Origin: Branchiostoma floridae
Lineage: Eukaryota; Chordata; Leptocardii; Amphioxiformes; Branchiostomatidae
Assembly: GCF_000003815.2 (NCBI RefSeq)
Contig: NC_049993.1
Coordinates: 6,406,489-6,470,488 of the forward strand
DNA: 64,000 nucleotides
Direction: 5' to 3'
This document shows, in pieces, positions 22,608 to 33,976 of this stretch. Each line of letters starts with the position of its first letter. Within the stretch, counting starts at the first letter, position 1. The translations under genes and the position numbers were made by a program. Under the pieces are notes generated by a model. That model had not been told where the DNA came from. It did no database searches and saw only the letters and a program-made list of their open reading frames with translations.

Positions 22608-23600
22608 TTTAACTGCATATGTATATGTTTGTATATATGAGCTGATGTAAACGCTTTTTGGATGTATATATGAGCTGATGTAAACGTTTTTCGGATCACA
22701 ATAATGTGCCTAATGTTCGAGGCTACTGTAATGTGACGTATGATTGCTTTTCTTTGTATTGTATGGACCGCATATCATCGGTAATGATGTAAATATTCAG
22801 GCCCTTTTGTACTGATTAAAAAAACTTGCATAAGCTAACCATGGCGGCTGTAATAATTGTCTGTGGGCGTTTGCAGACGACTGAACTTTTGAAAAGTTGT
22901 AAGTTTACAATCAGTACATGCCCGTAGCCAGGGGAGGGGGGGGTCGGAAGACCCCCTCCCCATCCGACCCACACACACACACTCGCGAGCGCGCGCTCGA
23001 ATGTCCGCTTTTTCATGTCCAAGATGTTTTTTCAAAGGCATGACTGATTTGCATTGTTCACTGATTTAATTTTAATTATCAGCGAGATTTGTCCTAGAAA
23101 GTGCAGGAAAAAGCGTTTCAGAGGGTCCAGATTTCAAAATTTCCCGGACCTCCCTTGTGACGGCGCGCGAAGGATTCTCAGAAAGGGACCGTTGTAATAA
23201 ATGTCAAAATTCACAACCACCTCCTGCCGCATTTGTTGATGACCAGAGGGTCGTGATTTTCAGAATCAACAGAGAGTAGCCCGTATTTTTCACCTGAACA
23301 TCTACTTCATATATGAGATAAGCTTTACTGACACGACAAAAAGAACACTGACTTTCGTATTGTCAACTATTAACTACAAAAACAGAGTGGATACAGAATA
23401 CATCCTAAAACTCTAGATAGGTTGATCTATTTTGCTGTTGTGTAACACGTAATGTTTTGTATCACGTGATGTTGTGTAACAGGCTTAATGACGTATACCT
23501 TTGAGTTTGATCACCGTCCGACACTAAAGTTATTAACAAACAAAAAAACTACGGCCACTCAGTTAAAAGAACTAAAACCTCCGCAGCTGAAGGAGGCTCA

Positions 23601-23766
23601 GACGCTGCCTTGGTGTTACTCGGCGTTCTACCGGCGTTGTTGTTCTTCCGGAGGAAGAGAAGAGAAGAAAAGAGTAAGTAGTGAACGAAACTATGTATGG
23701 AGAAAAAATTTGCTCTAGCTTTTCGTCTCGAGTGTTTCATTTTCAAAGTCTCCGTTGTTTTGTTCC
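23601..23766 (+). pseudogene. Gene B fragment copy 2
   Basis: Same fusion as copy 1, but with a slightly larger deletion at the junction (AAAAAATTTGCTCTAGC). Splice donor AGTAAGTAGTG retained. Confidence 0.8.
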
Positions 23767-25145
23767 TTATACCCCAGTCACATTAATGATTATGTACGAT
23801 CTTTGGACGTACTTCGCAATCGCTGGAAGGTCGGCAAATTTTAAGATCTTAAGAGGGTCTTACGTATTTTCCGCCCCGAAACTGTCCCTGTCACATATAA
23901 GCGAGGCTCGTGTGATCGTCAGTGAATAAATGATAATGAACCTCCCATAACCTCTTGCACGCGGACAAGGTAACACAAAACGTTCATCGCAAAAAGGCAA
24001 GAGATCAATACATGTTTATTCTTTTGTTGTCGGATTGTCGAAATCTTTTTAACCAATTAATGGAATGCGCGGGCATACTAGAAATGACAAAACAAAAGAA
24101 AGCGTGTCACGAAGCCAGCCTACGTACTACTACAGGGGCCACGATGTCAGAATTACCCTCACATTTTAAGAAATTCAATATTTGCAAAAAAAACCTAAGT
24201 CGAGCGTTCACCATCCGATTTGCAAAATTCAAAAATTTTCCGAACCTCCCCCGTGACGACTAGCGCCCTCGGGGCGGGCCTGGTGAACATGATGTGGTGA
24301 GAGAGTCACCCTCAAAACCTTTCTCATGAATAAGGATTCATTGATCTAACCTTAGTTTAACAGCAAAATTTACTCCTTAAAATGCAGGAAATGACGTTTC
24401 AGAGGGTCCAGATTACAAATTTCCCAGACCTGCATAGCAATGCGTGCTCGCGCCTTTGGTGTCGGACATGGTGAAAACGTGTCGGGGGAGTCTCCCTCAA
24501 AGACTTATGCCAAAAAGCTTGTGTAACTTAATAGGAATTCCATTAAACTTGGCCAGCAAATTTTGCCGGTCAAAATGCAGCAAATAGTGTTTCAGAGGGT
24601 AAACATTTTAAATTTTTTTCCGGGGGAGCATGCCCCCGGACCCCCTAGGCAAGTCGCGACTTCGGCGCTCGTTGGTCCCACAAATACTAAAAAGACCCCC
24701 CTCCTCAAGCAAAATCCTGGCTACGGTCATGCAACATGGAAGCCTAGTGGAATAAGTGTTTGAGCCAGATCATTGATCACTCTGTTTTCAATGACCCTGA
24801 GTTCAATGAATCGTTCAACTGAAATAAATCAAATTAAAACAACCTGTATTTAATAGCTGACCATGGCGGATGTAATCATTGTCGGTGGGCGTTTACAGAC
24901 GACTGCACTTTTGAAAATCTGTAAATTTACAATCAGTACATGCCCGTAGCCAGGGGGGGGGGGTCGGAAGATTCGCGACTTCGGCGCTCGATGGTCCCAC
25001 AACTACTAAGAAGACACCCCCCCCCCCCAGCAAAATCCTGACTACGGTCATGCAGTATGAAAGCTAATGGAATAACGTGTTTCAGCCAGATCATTGACCA
25101 CTCTGTTTTCAATGACCCTGAGTTCAATGACTCGTTCAACTGAAA

Positions 25146-25560
25146 TAAGTCAAATCAAATCAAACCAGTACATCTTTCTGCAACCTTCCGAGGAACTTTC
25201 AGGAATCATGCCGACACGCGCAACCGGGACACAAGTAACCACAAGCACAAGCGAGGTCAACAAATCTAAGAGCACCCAACAGAAAAAGCACCGAGAGACC
25301 ATGTCTAGCGGAGAAGTAGACGTTAAACAAGGACAACAACAACAGATCATCCACAAGACCTCACCCTTACGTTGATAATGTACCTAGATCAAATACCCAA
25401 CTTCACCTATCTTCTTATGTACCACGGACTAGTAGACTCTGGAATTCACTTCCAGCGTCAACGTTTCCAGCAAGACCCAAAAGCAACATGAGCATTTTCA
25501 AGACAGCTGTTAACAAAGTTCTTATTAACTATAATTCCCAGAGCTAGTTTAACTGCATAT
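25146..25560 (+). mobile_element. LINE ORF2 C-terminal fragment, copy 2, with extra ~104 bp
   Basis: As copy 1, but between GTAACCA and GATCATCC (about 25240-25345) it has roughly 104 bases absent from copies 1 and 3; these break the frame before the RLWNSLP motif. Either an insertion here or a shared deletion in the other two. Confidence 0.78.
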
Positions 25561-27540
25561 GTATATGTTGGTATATATGAGCTGATGTAAACGCTTTTTG
25601 GATGTATATATTAGCTGATGTAAACGTTTTTTTGATCACAATAATGTGCTTAATGTTCGAGGCTACTGTAATGTGATGTATGATTGCTTTTCTTTGTATT
25701 GTATGGGCCGCATATCATCGGTAATGATGTAAATATTCAGGCCCTTTTGTACTGATTAAAAAAAACTTGTATAAGCTAACCATGGCGGCTGTAATCATTG
25801 TCTGTGGGCGTTTGCAGATGATTGAACTTTTGAAAAGTTGTAAGTTTGTAATCAGTACGCCCGTAGCCAGGGGAGGGGGGGGGGGTTCGGAAGACCCCAT
25901 CCCACACACACGCGCGCGCGCGCGCGCTCGAAGGTCTGCTTTTTCGTGTCCAAGATGTTTTTTCAAAGGCATGACTGATTTGCATTTTTCACTGATTTCA
26001 TTTTAATTATCAGCGAGATTTGCCCTAGAAAGTGCAGGAAAAAGCGTTTCAGTGGGTCCAAATTTCAAAATTTCCCGGACCTCCCTTGTGACGGCGCACC
26101 CTCGGGCCGGACATGGTGAACATGATGTGGTGGGAGCGTTGCCCTTAAAAACTCTCTCATTAATTGATAAAATATTCATTGAAGTTAGTTTAGTTCAACA
26201 GCAAAATTTGCGCCTTAAAATTCAGGAAATGACGTTTCAGAGGTTCCGGATTAAAGATTTCCCGGACCTCCATTGCAATGCCTTGTGTATTTTAATAGCA
26301 ATTCCATTAAACTTGGCCAGCAAAGTTTACCTGTCAAATGGAACAAATAGTGTTTCAGAGGGTCAACATTTCAACTTTTTCCGGGGGAGCATTCTTCTGG
26401 ACCTCCCTAGGCAGCTCGCGCATTCGGCGCTCGATGGTCCCACAAGTATTAAGAAGACACCTCCCCCCCCCCCCCCCCCAACACACACACACACAAACAA
26501 GCAAAATCCTGGCTACGGGCATGCAGTATGAAAGCCTGCTGGGTTAACGAGTTTGAGCCAGTTCATTGCATCTTTGGAGTAAAAAACGACTTATGTGCGT
26601 TTCGTAGTACGTTAAGAATCCGTTTAATTGCACAGCCTATTTGCCAGCGTATTTCGCGCAATTATCCGACTGGGGCAATAAAGCGAAGTTATCCAGCTGG
26701 ACCTCACCGGTTTGTAATTTGGGGATTCCGTGCAACAGAAGTGTGCGTCGATGCAAATTAACAATGAATGAATGAATGACCTTTATTGTACATTTGTTCT
26801 CAAACAAGCTAAGTACAGGTCGTAGCGCTAGTGATAAGGTACAATTTTGACCAAAAAAAGGTACCTATGCAAAGCTTCGTCAGTCCTATAATTGGAGGTT
26901 ATCCGTCGAGGTCAGAACTCAACGGGTTGAACAATTCTAGAAGCTTGTGTTGTAATAATGAAGGATTCTCATGAAGGGACCGTTGTAATAAATGTCAAAA
27001 TTCACAACCACCTCCTGCCGCATTTGTTGATGACCAGAGGGTCGTGAATTTCAGAATCAACAGAGAGTAGCCCGTATTTTTCACCTGAACACCTACTTCA
27101 TATATGAGATAAGCTTTACTGACACGGCAAAAAGTACAATGACTTTTGTATTGTCAACAATAAACTACAAAAACAGAGTGGATACAGAATACATCTTAAA
27201 ACTCTACTAAACAATGTAGGAAAATAAGAAAACCTCCACACAATCAATTTTTTTGGCTAAACGTGAGTGTCACTATCTTTTCTGATCACAAAACAATCTT
27301 CATATTTGTCAAGAGAACAACTTCAGATCCTTTGGGAGCTCGCAGACTCAGCGCGATAGGTTGATCTATTTTGCTGTTGTGTAACACGTAATGTTTTGTA
27401 TCACGTGATGTTGTGTAACAGGCTTAATGACGTATACCTTTGAGTTTGATCACCGTCCGACACTAAAGTTATTAACAAACAAAAAAACTACGGCTACTCA
27501 ATTACAAGAACTAAAACCTCCGAAGCTGAAGGAGGCTCAG

Positions 27541-27730
27541 ACGCTGCCTTGGTGTTACTCGGCGTTCTACCGGCGTTGTTGTTCTTCCGGGGGAAGAGAA
27601 GAGAAGAAAAGAGTAAGTAGTGAACGAAACTATGTATGGAGAAAAAATTTGAATTTTTTAATACTCGACCCGCGCTCTAGCTTTTTCGTCTCGAGTGTTT
27701 CATTTTCAAAGTCTCCGTTGTTTTGTTCCT
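27541..27730 (+). pseudogene. Gene B fragment copy 3
   Basis: Same fusion; one change in the basic stretch (GGGGGAAGAG in place of GGAGGAAGAG). Donor retained. Confidence 0.8.
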
Positions 27731-29229
27731 TATACCCCAGTCACATTATGTATGATCTTTGGACGTACTTCGCAATCGCTGGAAGGTCGGCAAATTTTAA
27801 GATCTTCAGAGGGTCTTGCGTATTTTCCGCCCCGAAACTGTCCCTGTCAGTGTCACATATAAGCGAGACTCGTGCGATCGTCAGTGAATAAATGATAATG
27901 AACTTCCCATAACCTCTTGCACGCGGACAAGGTAACACAGAACGTTCATCGCAAAAAGGGAAGAGATCAATACATGTTTATTCTTTTGTTGTCGGATTGT
28001 AGAAATCTTGTTAACCAATTAATGGAATGCGCGGGCATACTAGAAATGACAAAACAAAAGAAAGCGTGCCACGAAGCCAGCCTACGTACTACTACAGGGG
28101 CCACGATGTCAGAATTACCCTAACATTTAAAGAAATTCAATATTTGCAAGAAAACCTAAGTCGGGCGTTCGCCATCCGATTTGCAAAATTTAAAAATTTT
28201 CCGAACCTCCCTTGTGACGACTAGCGCCCTCGGGGCGGGCCTGGTGAACATGATGTGGTGGGAGAGTCGCCCTCAAAACCTTTCTCACGAATAAAGATTC
28301 ATTGATCTAACCTTAGTTTAACAGCAAAATTTACCCCTTAAAATGCATGAAATGACGTTTCAGAGGGTCCAGATTGCAAATTTCCCAGACCTGCATAGCA
28401 ATGCGTGCTCGCGCCTTTGGTGTCGGACATGGTGAAAACGTGTCGGGGGAGTCTCCCTCAAAGACTTATGCCAAAAAGCTTGTGTAACTTAATAGGAATT
28501 CCATTAAACTTGGCCAGCAAATTTTGCCGGTCAAAATGCAGCAAATAGTGTTTCAGAGGGTAAACATTTTAAATTTTTTTCCGGGGGAGCATGCCCCCGG
28601 ACCCCCTAGGCAAGTCGCGACTTCGGCGCTCGTTGGTCCCACAAATACTAAAAAGACCCCCTCCTCAAGCAAAATCCTGGCTACGGTCATGCAATATGAA
28701 TGCCTAGTGGAATAACGTGTTTGAGCCAGACCATTGATCACTCTGTTTTCAATGACCCTGAGTTCAATGAATCGTTCAACTGAAATAAATCAAATTAAAA
28801 CAACCTGTATTAGCTGACCATGGCGGATGTAATCATTGTCGGTGGGCGTTTACAGACGACTGCACTTTTGAAAATCTGTAAATTTACAATCAGTACATGC
28901 CCGTAACCAGGGGGGGGGGTTCGGGGGATTCGGGGGATTCGCGACTTCGGCGCTCGATGGTCCCACAAGTACTAAGAAGACACCCCCCCCCCCCAGCAAA
29001 ATTCTGGCTACGGTCATGCAATATGAAATCCTAGTGGAATTACGTGTTTAAGCCGGACCATTGATCACTCTGTTGTCAATGACGCTGAGTTCAATGAATC
29101 ATTCAACTCAAATAAATTACATTAAAACAACCTATGTAAGCTTACCATGGCGGATGTAATCATTGTCGGTGGGCGTTTACAGACGACTGCCCTTTTGAAA
29201 ATCTGTAAATTTACAATCAGTACATGCCC

Positions 29230-29672
29230 CTAGGGGGGGGGGGGGGCCGGAGATTCCGAAAAATCCCCACTTTGGCGCCTGGGGGCCCCCAAAAAAATAA
29301 AAAAACCCCCCCCCCCCCCACAAAAAACCGGTTACCGGCGTGGAAAAAAAAAACCCCGGGGGAAAACCTGTTTTGGCCCCACCCATTTACCCCCTGTTTT
29401 TTAAGGGGGCCAGAATAAAAAAACCCCCCCCCCCAAAAAAATAAAATAAAACCACCNNNNNNNNNNNNNNNNNNNNNNNNNNNNNNNNNNNNNNNNNNNN
29501 NNNNNNNNNNNNNNNNNNNNNNNNNNNNNNNNNNNNNNNNNNNNNNNNNNNNNNNNNNNNNNNNNNNNNNNNNNNNNNNNNNNNNNNNNNNNNNNNNNNN
29601 NNNNNNNNNNNNNNNNNNNNNNNNNNNNNNNNNNNNNNNNNNNNNNNNNNNNNNNNNNNNNNNNNNNNNNNN
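29230..29672. other. Low-quality sequence and 216-N gap
   Basis: Bases about 29230-29456 are a corrupted copy of the ~330 bp repeat: homopolymers are stretched, and known positions (CTTCGGCGCTCGATGGTCCC in other copies) read ACTTTGGCGCCTGGGGGCCC. N fills 29457-29672. Do not interpret open frames here. Confidence 0.85.
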
Positions 29673-29984
29673 TACGGAGACAACGTGGACAGTCTGAACG
29701 TGTATGTACAGGCTGGGCCTTTGGTGGGTCAGCCCATTTGGAATATCTGTAAATTTTCAATCAGTCCAGTGGCCCTTGGGGGAGGGGGTGGATTCGGGTG
29801 TTTCGCGACTTCGGCGCTCGATGGTCCCCCAAGTACTAAGAAGACCACCCCCCCCCCCCCCAGCAAAATTCTAGCTACGGTCATGCAGTATGAAAGCCTA
29901 ATGGTATAACGTGTTTGAGCCTGGCCATTGACCACTCTGTTTTCAATGACCCTGAGTTCAATGGCTCGTTCAACTGAAATAAAT

Positions 29985-30267
29985 CAAATCAAACCGGCAC
30001 ATCTTTCTGCAACTTTCCGAGGAACTTTCAGGAATCATGCGGACACGCGCAACCGGGACACAAGTAACAAGAACATCCACAAGACCTCACCCTTACGTTG
30101 ATAATGTACCTAGATCAAATACCCAACTTCACCTATCTTCTTATGTACCACGGACTAGTAGACTCTGGAATTCACTTCCAGCGTCAGCGTTTCCAGCAAG
30201 ACCCAACATGAACATTTTCAAGACAGCTGTTAACAAAGTTCTTATTAACTATAATTCCCAGAGCTAG
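29985..30267 (+). mobile_element. LINE ORF2 C-terminal fragment, copy 3
   Basis: Reads YVPRTSRLWNSLPASAFPAR and FKTAVNKVLI as in copy 1, with small indels (AACTATAATTCC near the end). Lies just right of the 29457-29672 gap. Confidence 0.8.
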
Positions 30268-32290
30268 TTTAACTGCATATGTATATGTTTGTATATATGA
30301 GCTGATGTAAACGCTTTTTGGATGTATATATGAGCTGATGTAAACGTTTTTTGGATCACAATAATGTGCTTAATGTTCGAGGCTACTGTAATGTGATGTA
30401 TGATTGCTTTTCTTTGTATTGTATGGACCGCATATCATCGGTAATGATGTAAATATTCAGGCCCTTTTGTAGTAATTTTAAAAAAAAAAACTTGCATAAG
30501 CTAACCATGCCGGCTGTAATCATTGTCTGTGGGCGTTTGCAGACGACTGAACTTTTGAAAAGTAGTAAATTTACAATTACTTAGAATAAAGGAAAAAGCG
30601 TTTCAGAGGGTCCAAATTTCAAAATTTCCCGGACCTCCCTTGTGACGGCGCGCGCCCTCGGGGCCGGACATGGTGAACATGATGTGGTGGGAGCGTCGCC
30701 CTCAAAAACTTTCTCATTAATAAAATTGATGATTAAAGATTTCCCGGACCTCCATTGCAATGCCTCGCGCCTTTGGTTTCGGACATGGTGAAAATATGTC
30801 GGGGGAGTCGCCTTCAAAGACTTATGCCAAAAGCCTTGTGTATCTTAATAGCTATTCCATTAAACTTGGCCAGCAAATTTTGCCGGTCAAAATGCAACAA
30901 ATAGTGTTTCAGAGGTCAACATTTTAAATTCTTTCCGGGGGAGCATGCCTCTGGACCTCCCTAGGCAGCTCGCGCATTCGGCGCTCGATGGTCCCACAAG
31001 TATTAAGAAGACCCCCTCCCCTCAACACACACACACACAAACAAGCAAAATCCTGGCTACGGGCGCGGCATGCAGTATGAAAGCCTGATGGGTTAACGAC
31101 TTTGAGCCAGTTCATTGCATCTTTGGAGTAAAAAACGACTTATGTGCGTTTCGTAGTACGTTAAGAATCCGTTTAATTGCACAGCCTATTTGCCAGCGTA
31201 TTTCGCGCAATTATCCGACTGGGGCAATAATGCGAAGTTATCCAGCTGGACCGCACCGGTTTGTAAGTTGGGGATTCCGTGCAACAGAAGTGTGCGTCGA
31301 TGCAAATTAACAATGAATGAATGAATGACCTTTATTGTACATTTGTGCTCAAAGAAGCTAAGTACAGGTCGTAGCGCTAGTGATAAGGTAAAATTTTGAC
31401 CAAAAGAGGTATCTATGCAAAGCTTCGTTAGTCCTATAATTGGAGGTTATCCGTCAAGGTCAGAACTCACAGGTTGAACAATTCCGACAAGCGCTGTTTT
31501 TGACAGCGTATTTTGTGCGAAGTTATCCAGCAAGCTGGACCGCACCCTGTTTGGGATTTGGGATACCAGTTAACAAAACTGTGCGTTAATGCGCTAACAA
31601 TGCAAAAGCGTCTTCAATCCTATAATTGGAGGTTATCCGTCGAGGTCAGAACTCATCGGGTTGAACAATTCTAGAAGCTTGTGTTGTAATAATGAAGGAT
31701 TCTCATGAAGGGACCGTTGTAATAAATGTCAAAATTGACAACCACCTCCTGCCACATTTCTTGATGACCAGAAGGTCGTGAATTTCAGAATCAACAGAGA
31801 GTAGCCCGTATTTTTCACCTGGACATCTTCTTCATATATGAGATACGCTTTACTGACACGACAAAAAGTACAATGAGTTTTTGTATTGTCAACTATAAAC
31901 TACAAAAACAGAGTGGATACAGAATACATCTTAAAACTCTACTTAACAGTGTAGGATAATAAGAAAACCTCAATACAATCAGGGCATGGGGCTAAACGTG
32001 AGTGTCACTATCTTTTCTGATCACAAAGCAATCTTCATATTTGTCAAGAGAACAACTTCGGATCCTTTGGGAGCTCGCAGACTCAGCGCGATAGGTTGAT
32101 CTATTTTGCTGTTGTGTAACACGTCATGTTTTGTAGCACGTGATGTTGTGTAACAGGCTTAATGACGTATACCTTTGAGTTTGATCACCGTCCGACACTA
32201 AAGTTATTAACAAACAAAAAAACTACGGCCACTCAGTTAAAAGAACTAAAACATCCGCAGCTGAGCAGTAGAAAAGAAGAAGGAGGCTCA

Positions 32291-32480
32291 GACGCTGCTT
32301 TGGTGTTACTCGGCGTTCTACCGGCGTTGTTGTTCTTCCGGAGGAAGAGAAGAGAAGAAAAGAGTAAGTAGTGAGCGAAACTATGTATGGAGAAAAATTT
32401 GAATTTTTATTAATACTCGACCTGCGCTCTAGCTTTTCCGTCTCAAGTGTCTCATTTTCAAAGTCTCCGTTGTTTTGTTC
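32291..32480 (+). pseudogene. Gene B fragment copy 4
   Basis: Same fusion, followed directly by the intact left end of the CCCTGTCACAT element at 32484. Confidence 0.8.
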
Positions 32481-32483
32481 CTT

Positions 32484-33976
32484 ATACCCCTGTCACATTA
32501 TGTACGATCTTTGGACGTACTTCGCAATCGCTGGAAGGTCGGCAAATTTTAAGATCTTCAGAGGGTCTTGCGTATTTTCCGCCCCAAAACTGTCCCTGTC
32601 ACATATGAGCGAGGCTCGTGCGATCGTCAGTGAATAAATCTATGATAATATGTAAAGTTTATTGTAAATTCTTGCCCGTGGGCATTGCAGGTAACATAAG
32701 AGATTCAGACAGAGTACAAAATAATATCAAAGGTGTCTACTCTAGTCTAAAACTAGTAAAAGCTAACTCTAGGTCCTGGGCTATTGGGTTCGACTCCCTT
32801 TTCTAAGACAATGGAAGACGAAAGATCCCACCTTTTCTATTTTGTGTGGGTTTTGTGAAGTTAGAAGGAGAATTGTTTTCTTTTTATTGGTGAATGTTAA
32901 GAAGTTTGGATAGAATTTGGTGGCCTCTTCAAACAACTCTTTTCTTTCGTGTTCATAGAAAGAGCAGTTTGACATGAAATGTGTTTCGTCTTCCACCATG
33001 TTTGACGTGCACTGTTTGCACGTTCTTTTACATACAGGAAGCTTCTCTTACCGCCCTCTCTCAATTTCAAGAGGGTGGGAACTAATTCTAATTTTGCTGA
33101 TTGCCGAGCGTAGATCAAAATTATCTAATTCTAAGTATTTTTCCATAGTATGTGCTGTTTTACAAGTCTTGTAAAACCTTAGCTTACCGGTATCAGTGCT
33201 CAAGTTATGATGAGAGGTTTGGATAAACATATCAGAGATTCTAGATCTGATATTACTAAGTGAGTTACTGTAATACATGAATATAGCAGGTAGGAATGAC
33301 CCCTACCATCTAAAATTTCTTTGACTCGTTGTAACAAAGTTCTTCTACGACTATTAGAAATAGATAGCCTGTAAAAAGTCCCTGTCCATACGTTGCACTA
33401 ATACCAGAAGGCAGCGCTGCCCGAAACAACAAAATAATGAACCTCCCATGACCTCTTGCACGCGGATAACGTAACACAAAACGTTCCTCGCAAAAAGGCA
33501 AGAGATCAATACATGTTTATTCTTTTGTTGTCGGATTGTCGGTATCTTTTTAAGCAATTGATGGAATGCGCGGGCATACTAGAAATGACAAAACAAAATA
33601 AAGCGTGTCACGAAGCTAGCCTACATACTACTACGGGGCCACACTGTGTCAGAATTACCCTCACATTTTAAAAAAATCAATATTTGCAAACAAACCTAAG
33701 TCGGGCGTTTACCATTCGATTTTCACGATCTGCACGATCTGCAGGCGTCTTTGTAACGAACTTTGCGAACTCAGATCACCGGCGACTTGTCGCTTATGTT
33801 AAGAACATGTTTCGCTGCACCACGACTATCGTACGACCCCTGAAAATCGCCGGCGATCCTGAAAAATCGCGAGATGATCGTGAGAACACCAGATGGGACG
33901 TCTTACTCACGAAAATGTCATTTAGAGCTCGCAGAATGGTCGTCCGGTCGACTTTCGCGTAATGTGACAGGGGTAT
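32484..33976. mobile_element. TIR element (CCCTGTCACAT family) interrupted by a LINE
   Basis: ATACCCCTGTCACATTA at 32484-32500 is inverted exactly at 33960-33976. The interior includes unit sequence (ACGATCTTTGGACGTACTTC...) and, at about 32637-33435, an antisense LINE fragment. Earlier units (20288, 23768, 27735) keep only the left half with a mutated end (CCCCAGTCACATTA in units 1 and 2), so this is the most complete copy. Confidence 0.78.
32637..33435 (-). mobile_element. LINE ORF2 C-terminal fragment inserted in the TIR element
   Basis: On the minus strand it reads LRFYKTCKTAHTMEKYLELD, ISSHPLEIERGR, a frame break, then VEDETHFMSNCSFYEHERKE and LFEEATKFYP. The order ...IERGR...C..C...(V)EDE.HF...C..Y...R is the usual end of L2/CR1-type LINE proteins. 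Other units run uninterrupted through this point (GTGAATAAATGATAATGAAC), giving the empty site. Confidence 0.85.
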
